Assembly (NCBI RefSeq): GCF_035917335.1
Contig: NZ_CP109067.1
Coordinates: 4,153,001 to 4,217,000, forward strand
Reading direction: 5' to 3'
DNA from: Micromonospora sp. NBC_01813
Lineage (GTDB): Bacteria; Actinomycetota; Actinomycetes; Mycobacteriales; Micromonosporaceae
Length of the DNA: 64,000 bases
Positions 41,751 to 50,320 of this stretch are shown here, in pieces (the first letter of the stretch is position 1; the number at the start of each line of letters is the position of its first letter). Position numbers and translations under genes: made by a program. The notes beneath the pieces were generated by a model. That model did not search any database and was not told where the DNA came from. It was given only the letters and a program-made list of their open reading frames with translations.

Positions 41751-43331
41751 TCAGCGGAACCGCAACGCGGTCGGGCCCTGCACCTTCGAACCGCGCCGCT
41801 GCTTCGCCGGCATCGTCACCAGCTTCTCCCGCAGCTCGACGGCGTAGCCGGCCAGCGCCTCGACCAGGTCCGGGACCGCCGCGTGCGCCGGCTGTACGTC
41901 GACCCGCAGGCCGAACTCGGTGGCGGTCTCGGCGGTCTTCGGACCGATCACCGCCACCACGGTCCGGGCGTGCGGCTTGCCGGCGATGCCGACCAGGTTC
42001 CGTACGGTCGACGACGAGGTGAACAGCACCGCGTCGAAGCCGCCGGACTTGATCGCGTCGCGGATCTCGGCCGGCGGCGGCGCGGCGCGCACGGTCCGGT
42101 ACGCGGTGACGTCGTCGACCTCCCAGCCACGTTCGGTCAGCCCGGCCGCCAGGGTCTCGGTGGCGATGTCGGCGCGGGGCAGCAGCACCCGACCGACCGG
42201 GTCGAGGATCTCGTCGTGCGGGGAGAACTCGGCCAGCAGCCCCTCGGAGGACTGTTCGCCGCCGGGCACCAGCTCAGGCTGGATCCCGAAGTCGCGGACC
42301 GCGTCGGCGGTCGCCTCACCGATGCAGGCGATCTTGACGCCGCCGAAGTGGCGGGCGTCCAGTCCGTGCTCGGCGAACTTCTCCCAGACCGCCCGCACCG
42401 CGTTGACCGAGGTGAACACGACCCACGCGTACCGGCCGTCGACCAGGCCCTTGACCGCCCGTTCCATCTGCGCCGGGGTACGCGGCGGCTCGACCGCGAT
42501 GGTCGGCACCTCGCACGGGATGGCACCGTAGGCGCGCAGCTGGGCGCTCATCACGCCGGCCTGTTCCTTGGTCCGCGGCACCAGGACCTTCCAGCCGTAC
42601 AGCGGCCGGTTCTCCCACCAGCTGAGCTTGTCGCGCTCGGTCACGCCGGCACCGAGGGTGAGCACCACCCGGCCGGTGAAGCCGAGGGCGGCGGCCACGA
42701 AGCTGTCCACGGTCGAGGTGGTGGTGTACTGGGTCTCACCGGTGCCGTCCCCGGTCACCGCGACCGACGTGGCACCGTCGACCCCGGCGGCGAGCAGCCC
42801 GTCGCGGGCGGCGGCGAGCTCGCCGGCGTCCACCGCCAGCGCGAGCGAACCCCGGCCGATCGCGGCGGCGAGTGCCTCGAAGTCGAGGCTCGCGATGTCG
42901 TCGACGTCGGCGACCGTACGCACGCCAGGAAGTGGGACCCCGGCGTAGCTGGCCACGCCCTCGGCCTGGCTGACCCCGGGCACCACCTCGAACGGCACCG
43001 CAGTGCGGGCTACCGCCTGCACCTCGGTGACCACGGTGTGGTGGCCGAACGGGTCGCCGCAGACCAGTCGGACCGCCGCCTGCCCGGAGCGGGCAGCCGA
43101 GATCAACACCTTGGCCACGTCACCGGGAGCGCCTTCGGCCGGGCTGAGCTGGGCGTCTGCCTTCGCGTTGGCGCGGACCGCGGCGAGCAGCGTCTCCGGG
43201 ACGCCACGGTCGTACACCACCTGGTCCGCGTCGACCAGAGCGTCGTGCGCCCGGCGGGTCAACAGGCCGGGGTCGCCGGGGCCGGCCCCAACGAACGCGA
43301 TGTGGCCTGCGAGCTTACGGGTGCGGGTCAT
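41751..43331 (-). CDS. hemD: Fused uroporphyrinogen-III methyltransferase-like/uroporphyrinogen-III synthase
   Basis: 526 residues. The N-terminal half (~1-240) is a SUMT/CobA-like tetrapyrrole methylase ([20 protein letters not shown]), but the usual GGDPFVFGRGGEE is replaced by [13 protein letters not shown], so methylase activity is doubtful. The C-terminal half (~260-520) is HemD ([35 protein letters not shown]), which closes and inverts ring D to give uroporphyrinogen III. This fusion is usual in actinobacteria. The start overlaps hemC by 17 bp. Confidence 0.93.
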   Translation of the reverse strand: MTRTRKLAGHIAFVGAGPGDPGLLTRRAHDALVDADQVVYDRGVPETLLAAVRANAKADAQLSPAEGAPGDVAKVLISAARSGQAAVRLVCGDPFGHHTVVTEVQAVARTAVPFEVVPGVSQAEGVASYAGVPLPGVRTVADVDDIASLDFEALAAAIGRGSLALAVDAGELAAARDGLLAAGVDGATSVAVTGDGTGETQYTTTSTVDSFVAAALGFTGRVVLTLGAGVTERDKLSWWENRPLYGWKVLVPRTKEQAGVMSAQLRAYGAIPCEVPTIAVEPPRTPAQMERAVKGLVDGRYAWVVFTSVNAVRAVWEKFAEHGLDARHFGGVKIACIGEATADAVRDFGIQPELVPGGEQSSEGLLAEFSPHDEILDPVGRVLLPRADIATETLAAGLTERGWEVDDVTAYRTVRAAPPPAEIRDAIKSGGFDAVLFTSSSTVRNLVGIAGKPHARTVVAVIGPKTAETATEFGLRVDVQPAHAAVPDLVEALAGYAVELREKLVTMPAKQRRGSKVQGPTALRFR

Positions 43332-44379
43332 TTATGCTCCCCATGTTCTGGGTCGTCGCGCCGGACGGATTGGGCGCTGAAGGTCGCTGGGTCGCCACGC
43401 CACCGGGCATCGCCCGGAGCAGGCCGTCGGGCACCGCCCCGAGCAGGCCGCCGGGCGTGACTCCCGGCAGGATCATGTCGGCTCCGGCGTCGAGCAGGTC
43501 GGCGGCGAGTGCCTTGCCGATCTCGGCGGCGGTAGCCGGGGGACCGGTGCGCGACAGCCGGATCTCCTGCAGACCATCCGGGCTGATCACCGCCCCGCGC
43601 AAATAGATCTCGTCGCCGTCATCCCCCTCGGCGACTTCGGCGTACGCCGCGACCGGTGCGCTGCACCCGGCCTCCAGCGTCGCCAGCAACGACCGCTCCG
43701 CGGTGATCGCGGCGCGGGTCGTCGCATGGTCGAGCATGCTGAGCAGCTCGACCAGGTCGGTGTCATCGGCCCGGCATTCCACCGCGAGCGCGCCCTGGGC
43801 GGGTGCCGGCAGCATCAGCATCGGGTCGAGCGTTTCGGTGATCTCGGCGGTCCGGCCGAGCCGGGCCAGCCCGGCCCGGGCCAGCACGACCGCGTCGAGA
43901 TCGGCCTGCGGACCGCGTACCCGCCCGATGCGGGTGTCCACGTTGCCGCGGATCGGCGTCACGACCAGTTGACGGCCGAGGGCGTGCAGCTGCGCGATCC
44001 GGCGCACCGCCCCGGTGCCGACGGTGGCGCCAGGCCCCAGCTCGGCGAGCATCCGGCCGTCCCGGGTGAGGAGCGCGTCGCGCGGATCCTCCCGTGGCGG
44101 CACCGCGGCGACCAGCAGCTCGGCGGGCCCGGCGGTTGGCAGATCCTTGTACGAGTGGACCGCGAAGTCGATCTCCTTGCTGGTCAGCGCGTCCCGGAGC
44201 GCGGAGACGAACACTCCGACGCCGAGCGCGGCGACCGGCGCCGTGGAGCGGTCTCCGGCGGTCACGATCTCGACCAGCTCGACGTCACGTCCGGTCGCGG
44301 CGCGCAGCGCGTCCGCGACCCGACCCGACTGGGCCAGGGCCAGGGCGCTGCCCCGGGTGCCCAACCGCAGCGCGCTCAT
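43315..44379 (-). CDS. hemC: Hydroxymethylbilane synthase (porphobilinogen deaminase)
   Basis: 354 residues, longer than the usual ~310. LGTRGSALALAQSGRVADAL starts the protein; the cofactor Cys is in LEAGCSAPVAAYAE; VHSYKDLPT holds the catalytic Asp region. A C-terminal extension of ~45 residues has internally repeated Gly/Pro segments (PGGLLGAVPDGLLRAMPGG) and no known role. It links four porphobilinogens into hydroxymethylbilane. ATGA overlap with hemA upstream; overlap with hemD downstream. Confidence 0.95.
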   Translation of the reverse strand: MSALRLGTRGSALALAQSGRVADALRAATGRDVELVEIVTAGDRSTAPVAALGVGVFVSALRDALTSKEIDFAVHSYKDLPTAGPAELLVAAVPPREDPRDALLTRDGRMLAELGPGATVGTGAVRRIAQLHALGRQLVVTPIRGNVDTRIGRVRGPQADLDAVVLARAGLARLGRTAEITETLDPMLMLPAPAQGALAVECRADDTDLVELLSMLDHATTRAAITAERSLLATLEAGCSAPVAAYAEVAEGDDGDEIYLRGAVISPDGLQEIRLSRTGPPATAAEIGKALAADLLDAGADMILPGVTPGGLLGAVPDGLLRAMPGGVATQRPSAPNPSGATTQNMGSINDPHP

Positions 44380-45734
44380 CGGTCGGCCTCCGATCGGGCC
44401 GGGCCCTGCGACGGGTCCGGTGCGCCGTGCAGGTCGGGTACGTCGCTGGCGGTCGAGGTCTGCGGCTCCTCCAGGTCGAACAGTTGACGCAGCAACGCGG
44501 CGTACTGGTCGCCGCCGGGTTCGGCGGCCAACTGACGGACCCGGACCGTCGGGGAGTGCAGCAGCCGCTGCACCACCCGGTGCACGGTGTGGGCGACCTC
44601 GGCACGCTGTTCATCGGTGAGGTCCGGTCGCCGCCCGGCGAGTCGGCGCAGCTCGGCACCGACCACCTCGTCGGCGCGGCCGCGCAGGGCGGCGACGGTC
44701 GGCGCCACGTCGGAACCACGCATCCAGCTGAGGAACGATTCGACCTCGGCCGCGACGATCTGGGCGACGGCCGCCATGTCCACTGCGGCGGGGGCGTCGG
44801 TGAGCACGCTGGCCAGGGCGTCGATGTCGATCACCGAGACGCCGGGCAGGGTGCCGGCGGCCGGTTCGACGTCGCGCGGCACGGCGAGGTCGAGCAGGAC
44901 CAACGGGTCGGTCCGGTCGGTCGGCCGCCCGGCCAGCACCTGCGCGACGGCGTCGCGGGTCAGCACCGGCTCGGCGGAAGCAGTCGCGCTGATCACCAGG
45001 TCGACCTGGGCCAGCGCGGTGGTCAACTGGGCGTACGGCACGGCGGTCGCGCCGTACGTGCCGGCGAGCCGGACCGCGCGGTCGTCCCGGCGGTTCACCA
45101 CCTGGATGGACTCCACGCCGAGCCGGGCCAGGGTGGCCACCGCCAGAGCGCCCATCGCGCCGGCACCGAGGACCAGCACCGCCCGGCCGATGAGCCCGCC
45201 GGGCAGCGACTCGGCGCCCACTCGCAGCGCGGCGCTGACGACGCTCTGCCCCGCCCGGTCGATGTCGGTCTCGGAGTGCGCCCGCTTGCCGACCCGCAGC
45301 GCCTGCTGCATCAGCTCGTGCAGCAGCCGGCCGGTGGCGTCGGCCTCGTTGGCGGCGTGGTACGCGTCGCGCAGCTGGCCGAGGATCTGTGCCTCGCCGA
45401 CGACCATCGAGTCGAGCCCGGCGGCCACCCGGAAGGTGTGCTCGACGGCGGCCTGGCCGTAGTGCACGTACAGGTGCTCGGCGAGGTCGTTGGGTTGGCT
45501 GGCGGATCGCTCGCCGAGCACGGCGCAGATGTCGGCGAGGCCGCCGTGGAATCCGCTGACCGCGGCGTACACCTCGACCCGGTTGCAGGTGGAGAGCACC
45601 ACGGCGGCGTCGACGTACGGCTGGGCGAGCAGCCGCCGCAGCACCTCGCCGGTGTCGGTCGGCGCCACGGCCAACCGCTCCAGGGTGGCGATCGGCGTGG
45701 TCCGGTAGGACGCGCCGACGACGATCAGATTCAT
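44376..45734 (-). CDS. hemA: Glutamyl-tRNA reductase
   Basis: 452 residues. The catalytic cysteine is in VVLSTCNRVEVYAAVS and the NADPH domain begins VLVLGAGAMGALAVATLARL. The C-terminal dimerisation helix is complete. It reduces glutamyl-tRNA to glutamate-1-semialdehyde, the committed step of C5 heme synthesis. The ATG overlaps the rex stop in ATGA, and the stop overlaps hemC, so rex and three hem genes are translated as a coupled block. Confidence 0.96.
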   Translation of the reverse strand: MNLIVVGASYRTTPIATLERLAVAPTDTGEVLRRLLAQPYVDAAVVLSTCNRVEVYAAVSGFHGGLADICAVLGERSASQPNDLAEHLYVHYGQAAVEHTFRVAAGLDSMVVGEAQILGQLRDAYHAANEADATGRLLHELMQQALRVGKRAHSETDIDRAGQSVVSAALRVGAESLPGGLIGRAVLVLGAGAMGALAVATLARLGVESIQVVNRRDDRAVRLAGTYGATAVPYAQLTTALAQVDLVISATASAEPVLTRDAVAQVLAGRPTDRTDPLVLLDLAVPRDVEPAAGTLPGVSVIDIDALASVLTDAPAAVDMAAVAQIVAAEVESFLSWMRGSDVAPTVAALRGRADEVVGAELRRLAGRRPDLTDEQRAEVAHTVHRVVQRLLHSPTVRVRQLAAEPGGDQYAALLRQLFDLEEPQTSTASDVPDLHGAPDPSQGPARSEADR

Positions 45735-46567
45735 GATCCGACCGCCTCCGCTGGCCCGGTCGGCAGCGGGCCGGCGGCCCGGTGCAGGCCGGGGTCGACG
45801 CCTGGGACGAAACCGGTCGCGGCACCCGCGCCGGTGTCCAGCCCGCCGGGGATCGCGGTCAGCGCCGACTTGCGGTGCTCGTGGAAGGAGGCCGACTTGC
45901 GGTGTTCGTGAAAGGAGAGAATCTGCAGCTCGATCGCCAGGTCGACCTTGCGGACGTCGACCCCTGCGGGGACGGTCAGTACGCAGGGCGCGAAGTTGAG
46001 GATGCTGGTGACTCCGGCGGCGACGAGCTCGTCGGCGACCTGCTGGGCGGCTGCCGCCGGGGTGGCGATGACCCCGATGGCGATCGCTTCCTGCGCGGCT
46101 ACCGCCGGCAACTCGCTGATGTGTCGGACGACGAGTCCGTTGATCTGCTCGCCGACCCGGGCGGTGTCCGCGTCGAACAGCGCGGCGATCCGGAAGCCTC
46201 GGCTGACGAACCCGGCGTAGCCGGCCAACGCGTGTCCGAGGTTGCCGACCCCGACCAGCGCCACGGCCCGCCGCTGGGTGAGGCCGAGCACGTACTCGAT
46301 CTGCTCGATCAGCAGGGTGGTGTCGTAGCCGACACCGCGGGTGCCGTAGGAACCCAGTTGGGACAGATCCTTGCGGAGTTTCGCCGAGTTGACCCCGGCC
46401 GCGTTGGCGAGCCCTTCGCTGGAGACCGTCTCGTGACCGGACTCGGCGAGGGTGTGCAGCGCGCGAAGGTACTCCGGGAGTCGGGCGACCGTCGCCTCAG
46501 GGAGGTCCGGCAGCGCCGGAACGGCGTCGACCCGCCCGGACGCGCCTGGCTGGCGGTGCTGACTCAT
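45731..46567 (-). CDS. rex: Redox-sensing transcriptional repressor Rex
   Basis: 278 residues. A winged-helix N-terminus (GLANAAGVNSAKLRKDLSQL, GSYGTRGVGY) and a Rossmann NADH domain (VALVGVGNLGHALAGYAGFV) give the Rex family. Rex binds its operator at low NADH/NAD+ and is released by NADH. A ~45-residue C-terminal tail beyond the normal end contains a tandem 9-residue duplication SFHEHRKSA. In Streptomyces coelicolor rex-hemACD is autoregulated; a Rex operator stands upstream here too. The ATG at 46567 was chosen since the first 22 residues of the longer frame are not family-like. Confidence 0.94.
   Translation of the reverse strand: MSQHRQPGASGRVDAVPALPDLPEATVARLPEYLRALHTLAESGHETVSSEGLANAAGVNSAKLRKDLSQLGSYGTRGVGYDTTLLIEQIEYVLGLTQRRAVALVGVGNLGHALAGYAGFVSRGFRIAALFDADTARVGEQINGLVVRHISELPAVAAQEAIAIGVIATPAAAAQQVADELVAAGVTSILNFAPCVLTVPAGVDVRKVDLAIELQILSFHEHRKSASFHEHRKSALTAIPGGLDTGAGAATGFVPGVDPGLHRAAGPLPTGPAEAVGS
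45864..45917 (-). repeat. 27-bp tandem duplication in rex
   Basis: The units 45864-45890 and 45891-45917 differ at two silent positions and each encodes SFHEHRKSA. It is in frame at the end of the Rossmann domain. Confidence 0.95.
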
Positions 46568-46674
46568 GTGTCTCCGTGCGATGCGATCATTGACCCGCCG
46601 GCCCGGCCGGTCAGTCCGGTGCCCCTGTGGCAACCGCCGTCACCTGTTGTGCTATCGGGGCTCGTCAGGGTTAC

Positions 46675-46703
46675 AGCGTAGGCGCTTGTGAAGGCGTGCA
46701 CAA
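46675..46703 (-). promoter_or_regulatory. Candidate promoter of rex-hemACDB
   Basis: On the minus strand, TTGTGC (46703-46698) and TACGCT (46680-46675) are separated by exactly 17 bp. The -35 and spacer coincide with the Rex operator, so repressor binding would exclude RNA polymerase. Confidence 0.55.
46686..46703. promoter_or_regulatory. Rex operator (ROP)
   Basis: TTGTGAAGGCGTGCACAA matches the Rex consensus TTGTGAA-N4-TTCACAA with one mismatch, 118 bp upstream of the rex start. It predicts NADH-responsive autoregulation of rex-hemACDB. Confidence 0.88.
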
Positions 46704-46892
46704 ATCGCGATCTTGATCGACCGAGGTAGACGGCCCAACATATCCACGGTAGCCGCTCCACCGGTTCCCACCCGGTAACAACAGCATCATTGTTCACAAA
46801 TTCTGACTTTTTGCCATTCGACGCTCCGCAGGTAGGGCCAGCCCCACCCGGATCGGCATGGCGGCCTGAGTGACCCCCGCCCCGCCGCCGCC

Positions 46893-46898
46893 TAGCGT
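46893..46898 (+). promoter_or_regulatory. -10 element of a probable leaderless transcript
   Basis: TAGCGT ends 7 bp before the ATG at 46906, the spacing that places transcription start on the A of the ATG. No Shine-Dalgarno sequence is present, consistent with leaderless translation of the kinase gene. Confidence 0.5.
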
Positions 46899-46905
46899 CG
46901 CTGAC

Positions 46906-48234
46906 ATGCCCGATGCCAGCTCCGTACCCCACGCCGCGGCACCTCCGCCCGCGGCGATGGTCCCCGCTCCACCGGCCCACCTACTGCGCCGGCTCGGCTC
47001 CGACACGCTGTTCGTCGCCACCGGTCTACCGCTCGCATTGACCAGTTTCATCGTCGTGGTCGTCGGATTCTCGGTCGGCGTCGGAATGGTCGTCACCGTC
47101 ATCGGTCTGCCGATCCTCACCGGCACGCTGTACGCCGCCCGCGCCTTCGCCCACCTGGAGCGGCGACGGATGGCCAGCGTGCTGCGCACCGCAGCGGTCC
47201 GGGCGAGCTACCGCGCCGCCGGGCCGCAGGCCGGCACCTGGCGGCGGCTCCTGACACCGCTGGTGGATCCGCAATCCTGGCTCGACCTGGCGTACGGCAT
47301 CCTGCGGCTGCCGGTGGCGCTGGTCGCCACAACGGTGACCCTGAGCTGGTCGGCCCTCGCGGCGGCCGGGTCGCTGTACTGGATGTACGACTGGCTGCTG
47401 CCGGCACCGACCGCGTCGGACGAGAGCCTGGCGGAGCTGCTCGGCCTGGGTGACGGGTCGGCCACCCGGATCGCCCTACACACCGCGATCGGCCTGTTCT
47501 TCCTGGTCACCCTTCCGATCGTGGTACGCGGTTGTGCCCTACTCGAGGCCGGTCTGGCCCGTGGCCTGCTCACCGGAGTGTCCGGGCTGCGTCACCGGAT
47601 CACCGTCCTGGAGGAGCAGCGGCAGGCGGCGGTCAGCGCGGAGGCGATCGCGCTACGCCGGCTGGAGCGTGACATCCACGACGGTCCCCAGCAGCGTCTG
47701 GTCCGGCTCGCCATGGACCTGGGCCGGGCCCGCGAACAGTTGTCGGTCGACCCCGACGCCGCCCAGCGGACCCTCGACGAGGCGCTCAGCCAGACCCGGG
47801 AGACCCTGGCCGAGCTACGGGCGTTGTCGCGGGGCATCGCCCCGCCGATCCTGGTCGACCGAGGGCTGCCGAGCGCGCTCGCGGCCCTCGCCGCCCGCAG
47901 CGTGGTGCCGGTCGAGCTGGTGGTCGATCCGCAGCTCGCCACGGCGGCCGGCCGACCCGAGGCCGGGGCGGAGAGCACCACGTACTTCGTGGTGGCCGAG
48001 GCGCTGACCAACGTCGCCAAGCACAGCGAGGCCACCAGTTGCGCCGTCGCCGTGCATCGGCGCGACGGCCGGATGGTGATCGCGATCACCGACGACGGGG
48101 CCGGTGGGGCGCATGTCGCCAAGGGACACGGGTTGGCCGGTCTGGCCGACCGGGTCCGGGCGCACGGCGGCAGCCTGACGGTCACCAGCCCGGCCGGCGG
48201 ACCCACCGAGATCCGCGCCGAGCTACCGGGCTGA
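46906..48234 (+). CDS. Sensor histidine kinase (NarL-system type)
   Basis: 442 residues. A Pro/Ala-rich N-terminus is followed by membrane segments (LFVATGLPLALTSFIVVVVG; VATTVTLSWSALAAAGSLYW; IGLFFLVTLPIVVRGCALLE). The HisKA_3 dimerisation helix has the phosphoacceptor in LERDIHDGPQQRLVRLAMDL, and the HATPase domain has the N box VVAEALTNVAKHSEA and the G boxes DDGAGGA and GHGLAGLADRV. The start at 46906 is preferred to the GTG at 46870 because of the leaderless promoter. The response regulator is 73 bp downstream. Confidence 0.92.
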   Translation: MPDASSVPHAAAPPPAAMVPAPPAHLLRRLGSDTLFVATGLPLALTSFIVVVVGFSVGVGMVVTVIGLPILTGTLYAARAFAHLERRRMASVLRTAAVRASYRAAGPQAGTWRRLLTPLVDPQSWLDLAYGILRLPVALVATTVTLSWSALAAAGSLYWMYDWLLPAPTASDESLAELLGLGDGSATRIALHTAIGLFFLVTLPIVVRGCALLEAGLARGLLTGVSGLRHRITVLEEQRQAAVSAEAIALRRLERDIHDGPQQRLVRLAMDLGRAREQLSVDPDAAQRTLDEALSQTRETLAELRALSRGIAPPILVDRGLPSALAALAARSVVPVELVVDPQLATAAGRPEAGAESTTYFVVAEALTNVAKHSEATSCAVAVHRRDGRMVIAITDDGAGGAHVAKGHGLAGLADRVRAHGGSLTVTSPAGGPTEIRAELPG

Positions 48235-48307
48235 CCCGGCGATGTCGACCGACCCGGGGTCAGCCAGGACGGCGGCGGTGACCACGACGGTGGTAGACAT
48301 TGCAGCC

Positions 48308-48952
48308 ATGCGAGTGGTGATCGCCGACGACGGGGTGCTCCTGCGGGAAGGGCTGATCCGCCTGCTGACCGAGCACGGCCATCAGGTGGTGGCGGCGGTC
48401 GGGGACGGGCCGGCGCTGGTCGCGGCGGTCGCCGAGCACCGTCCCGACGTCTCGATCGTCGACGTACGCATGCCGCCGTCGCATACCGACGAGGGGTTGC
48501 GGGCGGCGGTCGAGATCCGCCGGGCGCGGCCGGGGGCGCCGTTGCTGGTGCTCTCCCAGTACGTCGACGTCTCGTACGCCGACGATCTGCTCGCCGACCG
48601 GGCCGGGGCGGTGGGCTACCTGCTCAAGGATCGGGTCTCGGCGATCACGGAGTTTCTCGACGCGCTCGGCCGGGTCGCCGCCGGCGGCACCGTGCTCGAC
48701 CCCGAGGTGGTCGGCCAGCTGCTGGTACGCCGACGGCGGGACGATCCGTTGCGTGAACTCACCGCGCGCGAGCGTGAGGTGCTCGGGCTGATGGCCGAGG
48801 GACGGTCCAACGGCGCCATCGCGCGCCTGCTGGTGGTGACCGACGGCGCTGTCGAGAAGCACGTGCACAACATCTTCTCGAAGCTGCGGTTGCCGCCGGA
48901 CACCGAGCAGCACCGCCGGGTACTCGCGGTGCTGGCCTACCTGCGCGGCTGA
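48308..48952 (+). CDS. LuxR/NarL-type response regulator
   Basis: 214 residues. The receiver domain (MRVVIADDGVLLREGLIRLL; phospho-Asp in VSIVDVRMPPSH; Lys in GYLLKDR) is followed by a LuxR HTH (LTAREREVLGLMAEGRSNGA). It is the partner of the kinase just upstream. The frame is open from a start at 48242, but the receiver begins at 48308, and a TAGACA element ends 8 bp before it. Targets are unknown. Confidence 0.93.
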   Translation: MRVVIADDGVLLREGLIRLLTEHGHQVVAAVGDGPALVAAVAEHRPDVSIVDVRMPPSHTDEGLRAAVEIRRARPGAPLLVLSQYVDVSYADDLLADRAGAVGYLLKDRVSAITEFLDALGRVAAGGTVLDPEVVGQLLVRRRRDDPLRELTAREREVLGLMAEGRSNGAIARLLVVTDGAVEKHVHNIFSKLRLPPDTEQHRRVLAVLAYLRG

Positions 48953-48959
48953 CCGGGCC

Positions 48960-48995
48960 GAGCAGGGTGACCGGGCCGAGCAGGGTGACCGCACT
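48960..48995 (+). repeat. 18-bp direct repeat after the response-regulator gene
   Basis: The 18-bp unit GACCGGGCCGAGCAGGGT occurs twice in tandem starting about 48953, followed by a partial GACCG unit. Part of it is used in the terminator hairpin. Confidence 0.85.
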
Positions 48996-49017
48996 GACCG
49001 GACCGGTCGCCCTGCTC
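48978..49017. terminator. Bidirectional hairpin between response regulator and HAD gene
   Basis: GAGCAGGGTGACCG (48978-48991) pairs with 49004-49017 except one G-T position; the second arm runs into the HAD stop codon. Confidence 0.68.
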
Positions 49018-49687
49018 AGTCGTGCCGGGCGGCCAGCAGGACCGCCTCGCTCAGCGTCTCGGCGACCGGCACCCCACGGGCGCGCAGTCGGCCCGGGTCG
49101 GTGAATCCGCCGGTGTACAGGATGCAACTTGCACCGACCTCCTGCGCGGCGTCGGCGTCGTCGATCGAGTCACCGATGAGCACGGTCTCGGCCGGGTCCA
49201 CCCCCAACTCGGTCAGGTGCCGGTCGAGGTGGCTGGCCTTGCGGTCACCACCGATGGCGGTACGCAGCCCGTCGATGCGCCGGAAGGTCGGGGTCAGCCC
49301 GTACGTCTCGACCAGCGGCACCAACTCGTCGTGGAACCACATCGACAGCAGGGACTGGCTGCCCGGCCAACTCCGCAGCGCCTGTTCGGCGTCCTCCGCC
49401 AGCGCGCAGGTGGTGAGTCCGGCCCGGTACGCGTCGTGGAAGATCCGGTCCAGCCGCCCGAACTCCGCGGCGTCGACCGCTCGGCCGAGCACGTCGGCGT
49501 AGTAGTCGGCGACCGGCCGACGGAACGCGACGCGGTGCTGCTCCGGGGTGAGCACCGGCCCGTCGACGGTGGCGATCGCGTGGTTGGTGGAGGTGACCAC
49601 CAGGGACAGATCGTTGAGCAGGGTCCCGTTCCAGTCCCACACGAGGTGGGTTTTCTCCGTGGCCACAACCGGCACGATACCGGGCAC
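49016..49687 (-). CDS. HAD-family hydrolase (phosphoglycolate-phosphatase-like)
   Basis: 223 residues (216 if the GTG at 49666 is used). HAD motif I is in LVWDWNGTLLND; motif II near LLSMWF; motif III/IV GDRKASHLDRHL and LIGDSIDDADAAQEVG. The helical cap between ~25 and 100 gives the phosphoglycolate-phosphatase type. It is a cytosolic phosphatase with unknown substrate. It lies 9 bp after the glutaredoxin-like gene and shares its operon. Confidence 0.86.
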   Translation of the reverse strand: MPGIVPVVATEKTHLVWDWNGTLLNDLSLVVTSTNHAIATVDGPVLTPEQHRVAFRRPVADYYADVLGRAVDAAEFGRLDRIFHDAYRAGLTTCALAEDAEQALRSWPGSQSLLSMWFHDELVPLVETYGLTPTFRRIDGLRTAIGGDRKASHLDRHLTELGVDPAETVLIGDSIDDADAAQEVGASCILYTGGFTDPGRLRARGVPVAETLSEAVLLAARHD

Positions 49688-49696
49688 CGCAGACGC

Positions 49697-49951
49697 TCAG
49701 GTCGGCCGGCGCAGGTCGGCGAGCAGCCGGTCCTCCTCGACCCGCCAGTAGCCGTGTTCCCGCCCGTCGAGCAGCACCACCGGCAGCCGTTCGCCGAAGT
49801 CGCGTTCCAACTCGAGGTCGGTGGTCACGTCCCACTCCACCCATTCGTCGCCGGTCTGGGTGGCCACTCGGGCGACCGCCTCGCGGGCGACCTCGCACAG
49901 ATGGCAGCCGGGGCGGGTGATCAGGGTGATCCGGGGTTCACTGCGCGACAC
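49697..49951 (-). CDS. Glutaredoxin-like protein
   Basis: 84 residues from a GTG at 49951. The redox motif is ITLITRPGCHLCEVAREAVA (CxxC), followed by DLELERDFGERLPVVLLDGR with the cis-Pro. It corresponds in position and size to M. tuberculosis Rv0508. Since these bacteria use mycothiol, it may act as a mycoredoxin-like reductase or through a partner; not known. Longer upstream open frame is not family-like. Confidence 0.87.
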   Translation of the reverse strand: MSRSEPRITLITRPGCHLCEVAREAVARVATQTGDEWVEWDVTTDLELERDFGERLPVVLLDGREHGYWRVEEDRLLADLRRPT

Positions 49952-50158
49952 GCCGGGCAGCGTACCGCTTCCCGACAACTGTGCGTCGGGTAACCGACAG
50001 CGGACAATCTGTGCGACATGGGCACGCCGCCCCACGGAAATACTTTGTCGTTGTGTAACGGACTCCACACGCGTGGGTGACGTTGGCCCTATCATCGCCT
50101 TGGGTCGGCTCACCCGTTTTGCCGTGAGTCGCCACCCCTCAGCCCGAGGAGGCCCGCT
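49952..50158. other. Intergenic region upstream of bldN leader ORF
   Basis: About 207 bp of promoter DNA. It contains a small hairpin, GTCGG-GTAA-CCGAC (49985-49998), and AT-rich patches (ATACTTTGTCGTTGTGTAAC, about 50040-50060). I could not identify a BldD or other known developmental operator with confidence. Confidence 0.5.
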
Positions 50159-50320
50159 GTGCCCGTTAACGCACCGCACCAGCACCTCAGGGAGGTGTGT
50201 CGGTCGACGGAGCGTTCCACCGAAGCGCCGGAGCGTGCCGGCACCCATCTCACCGAGCCAGGTGTCCGGGCCGTCCAGCCGGCCAGGCCACCTCGGGCAC
50301 GAACGGAGGACGCCCGATGA
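50159..50320 (+). CDS. Leader ORF of 53 codons coupled to bldN
   Basis: A GTG at 50159 stands 6 nt after a perfect GAGGAGG. The frame runs MPVNAPHQHLREVCRSTERS and ends in TGA at 50318-50320, which overlaps the bldN ATG (ATGA). The peptide is hydrophilic, Arg/Glu/Pro-rich, with no known fold. The combination of ideal ribosome-binding site and stop-start overlap suggests it is translated and controls bldN translation by coupling. It may not be a functional peptide. Confidence 0.5.
   Translation: MPVNAPHQHLREVCRSTERSTEAPERAGTHLTEPGVRAVQPARPPRARTEDAR

Larger units (their letters stand above)
46568..46905. other. Intergenic region, 338 bp, divergent promoters of rex and the histidine-kinase gene
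   Basis: It contains the Rex operator and promoter of the rex-hem operon and the start-proximal -10 of the kinase gene. The part from 46780 to 46810 is AT-rich. No small gene is evident. Confidence 0.7.

Noticed and set aside
46791-46799. TGTTCACAA as a second Rex operator
   Set aside because: Only the right half matches; the expected left half TTGTGAA is absent at the proper distance.
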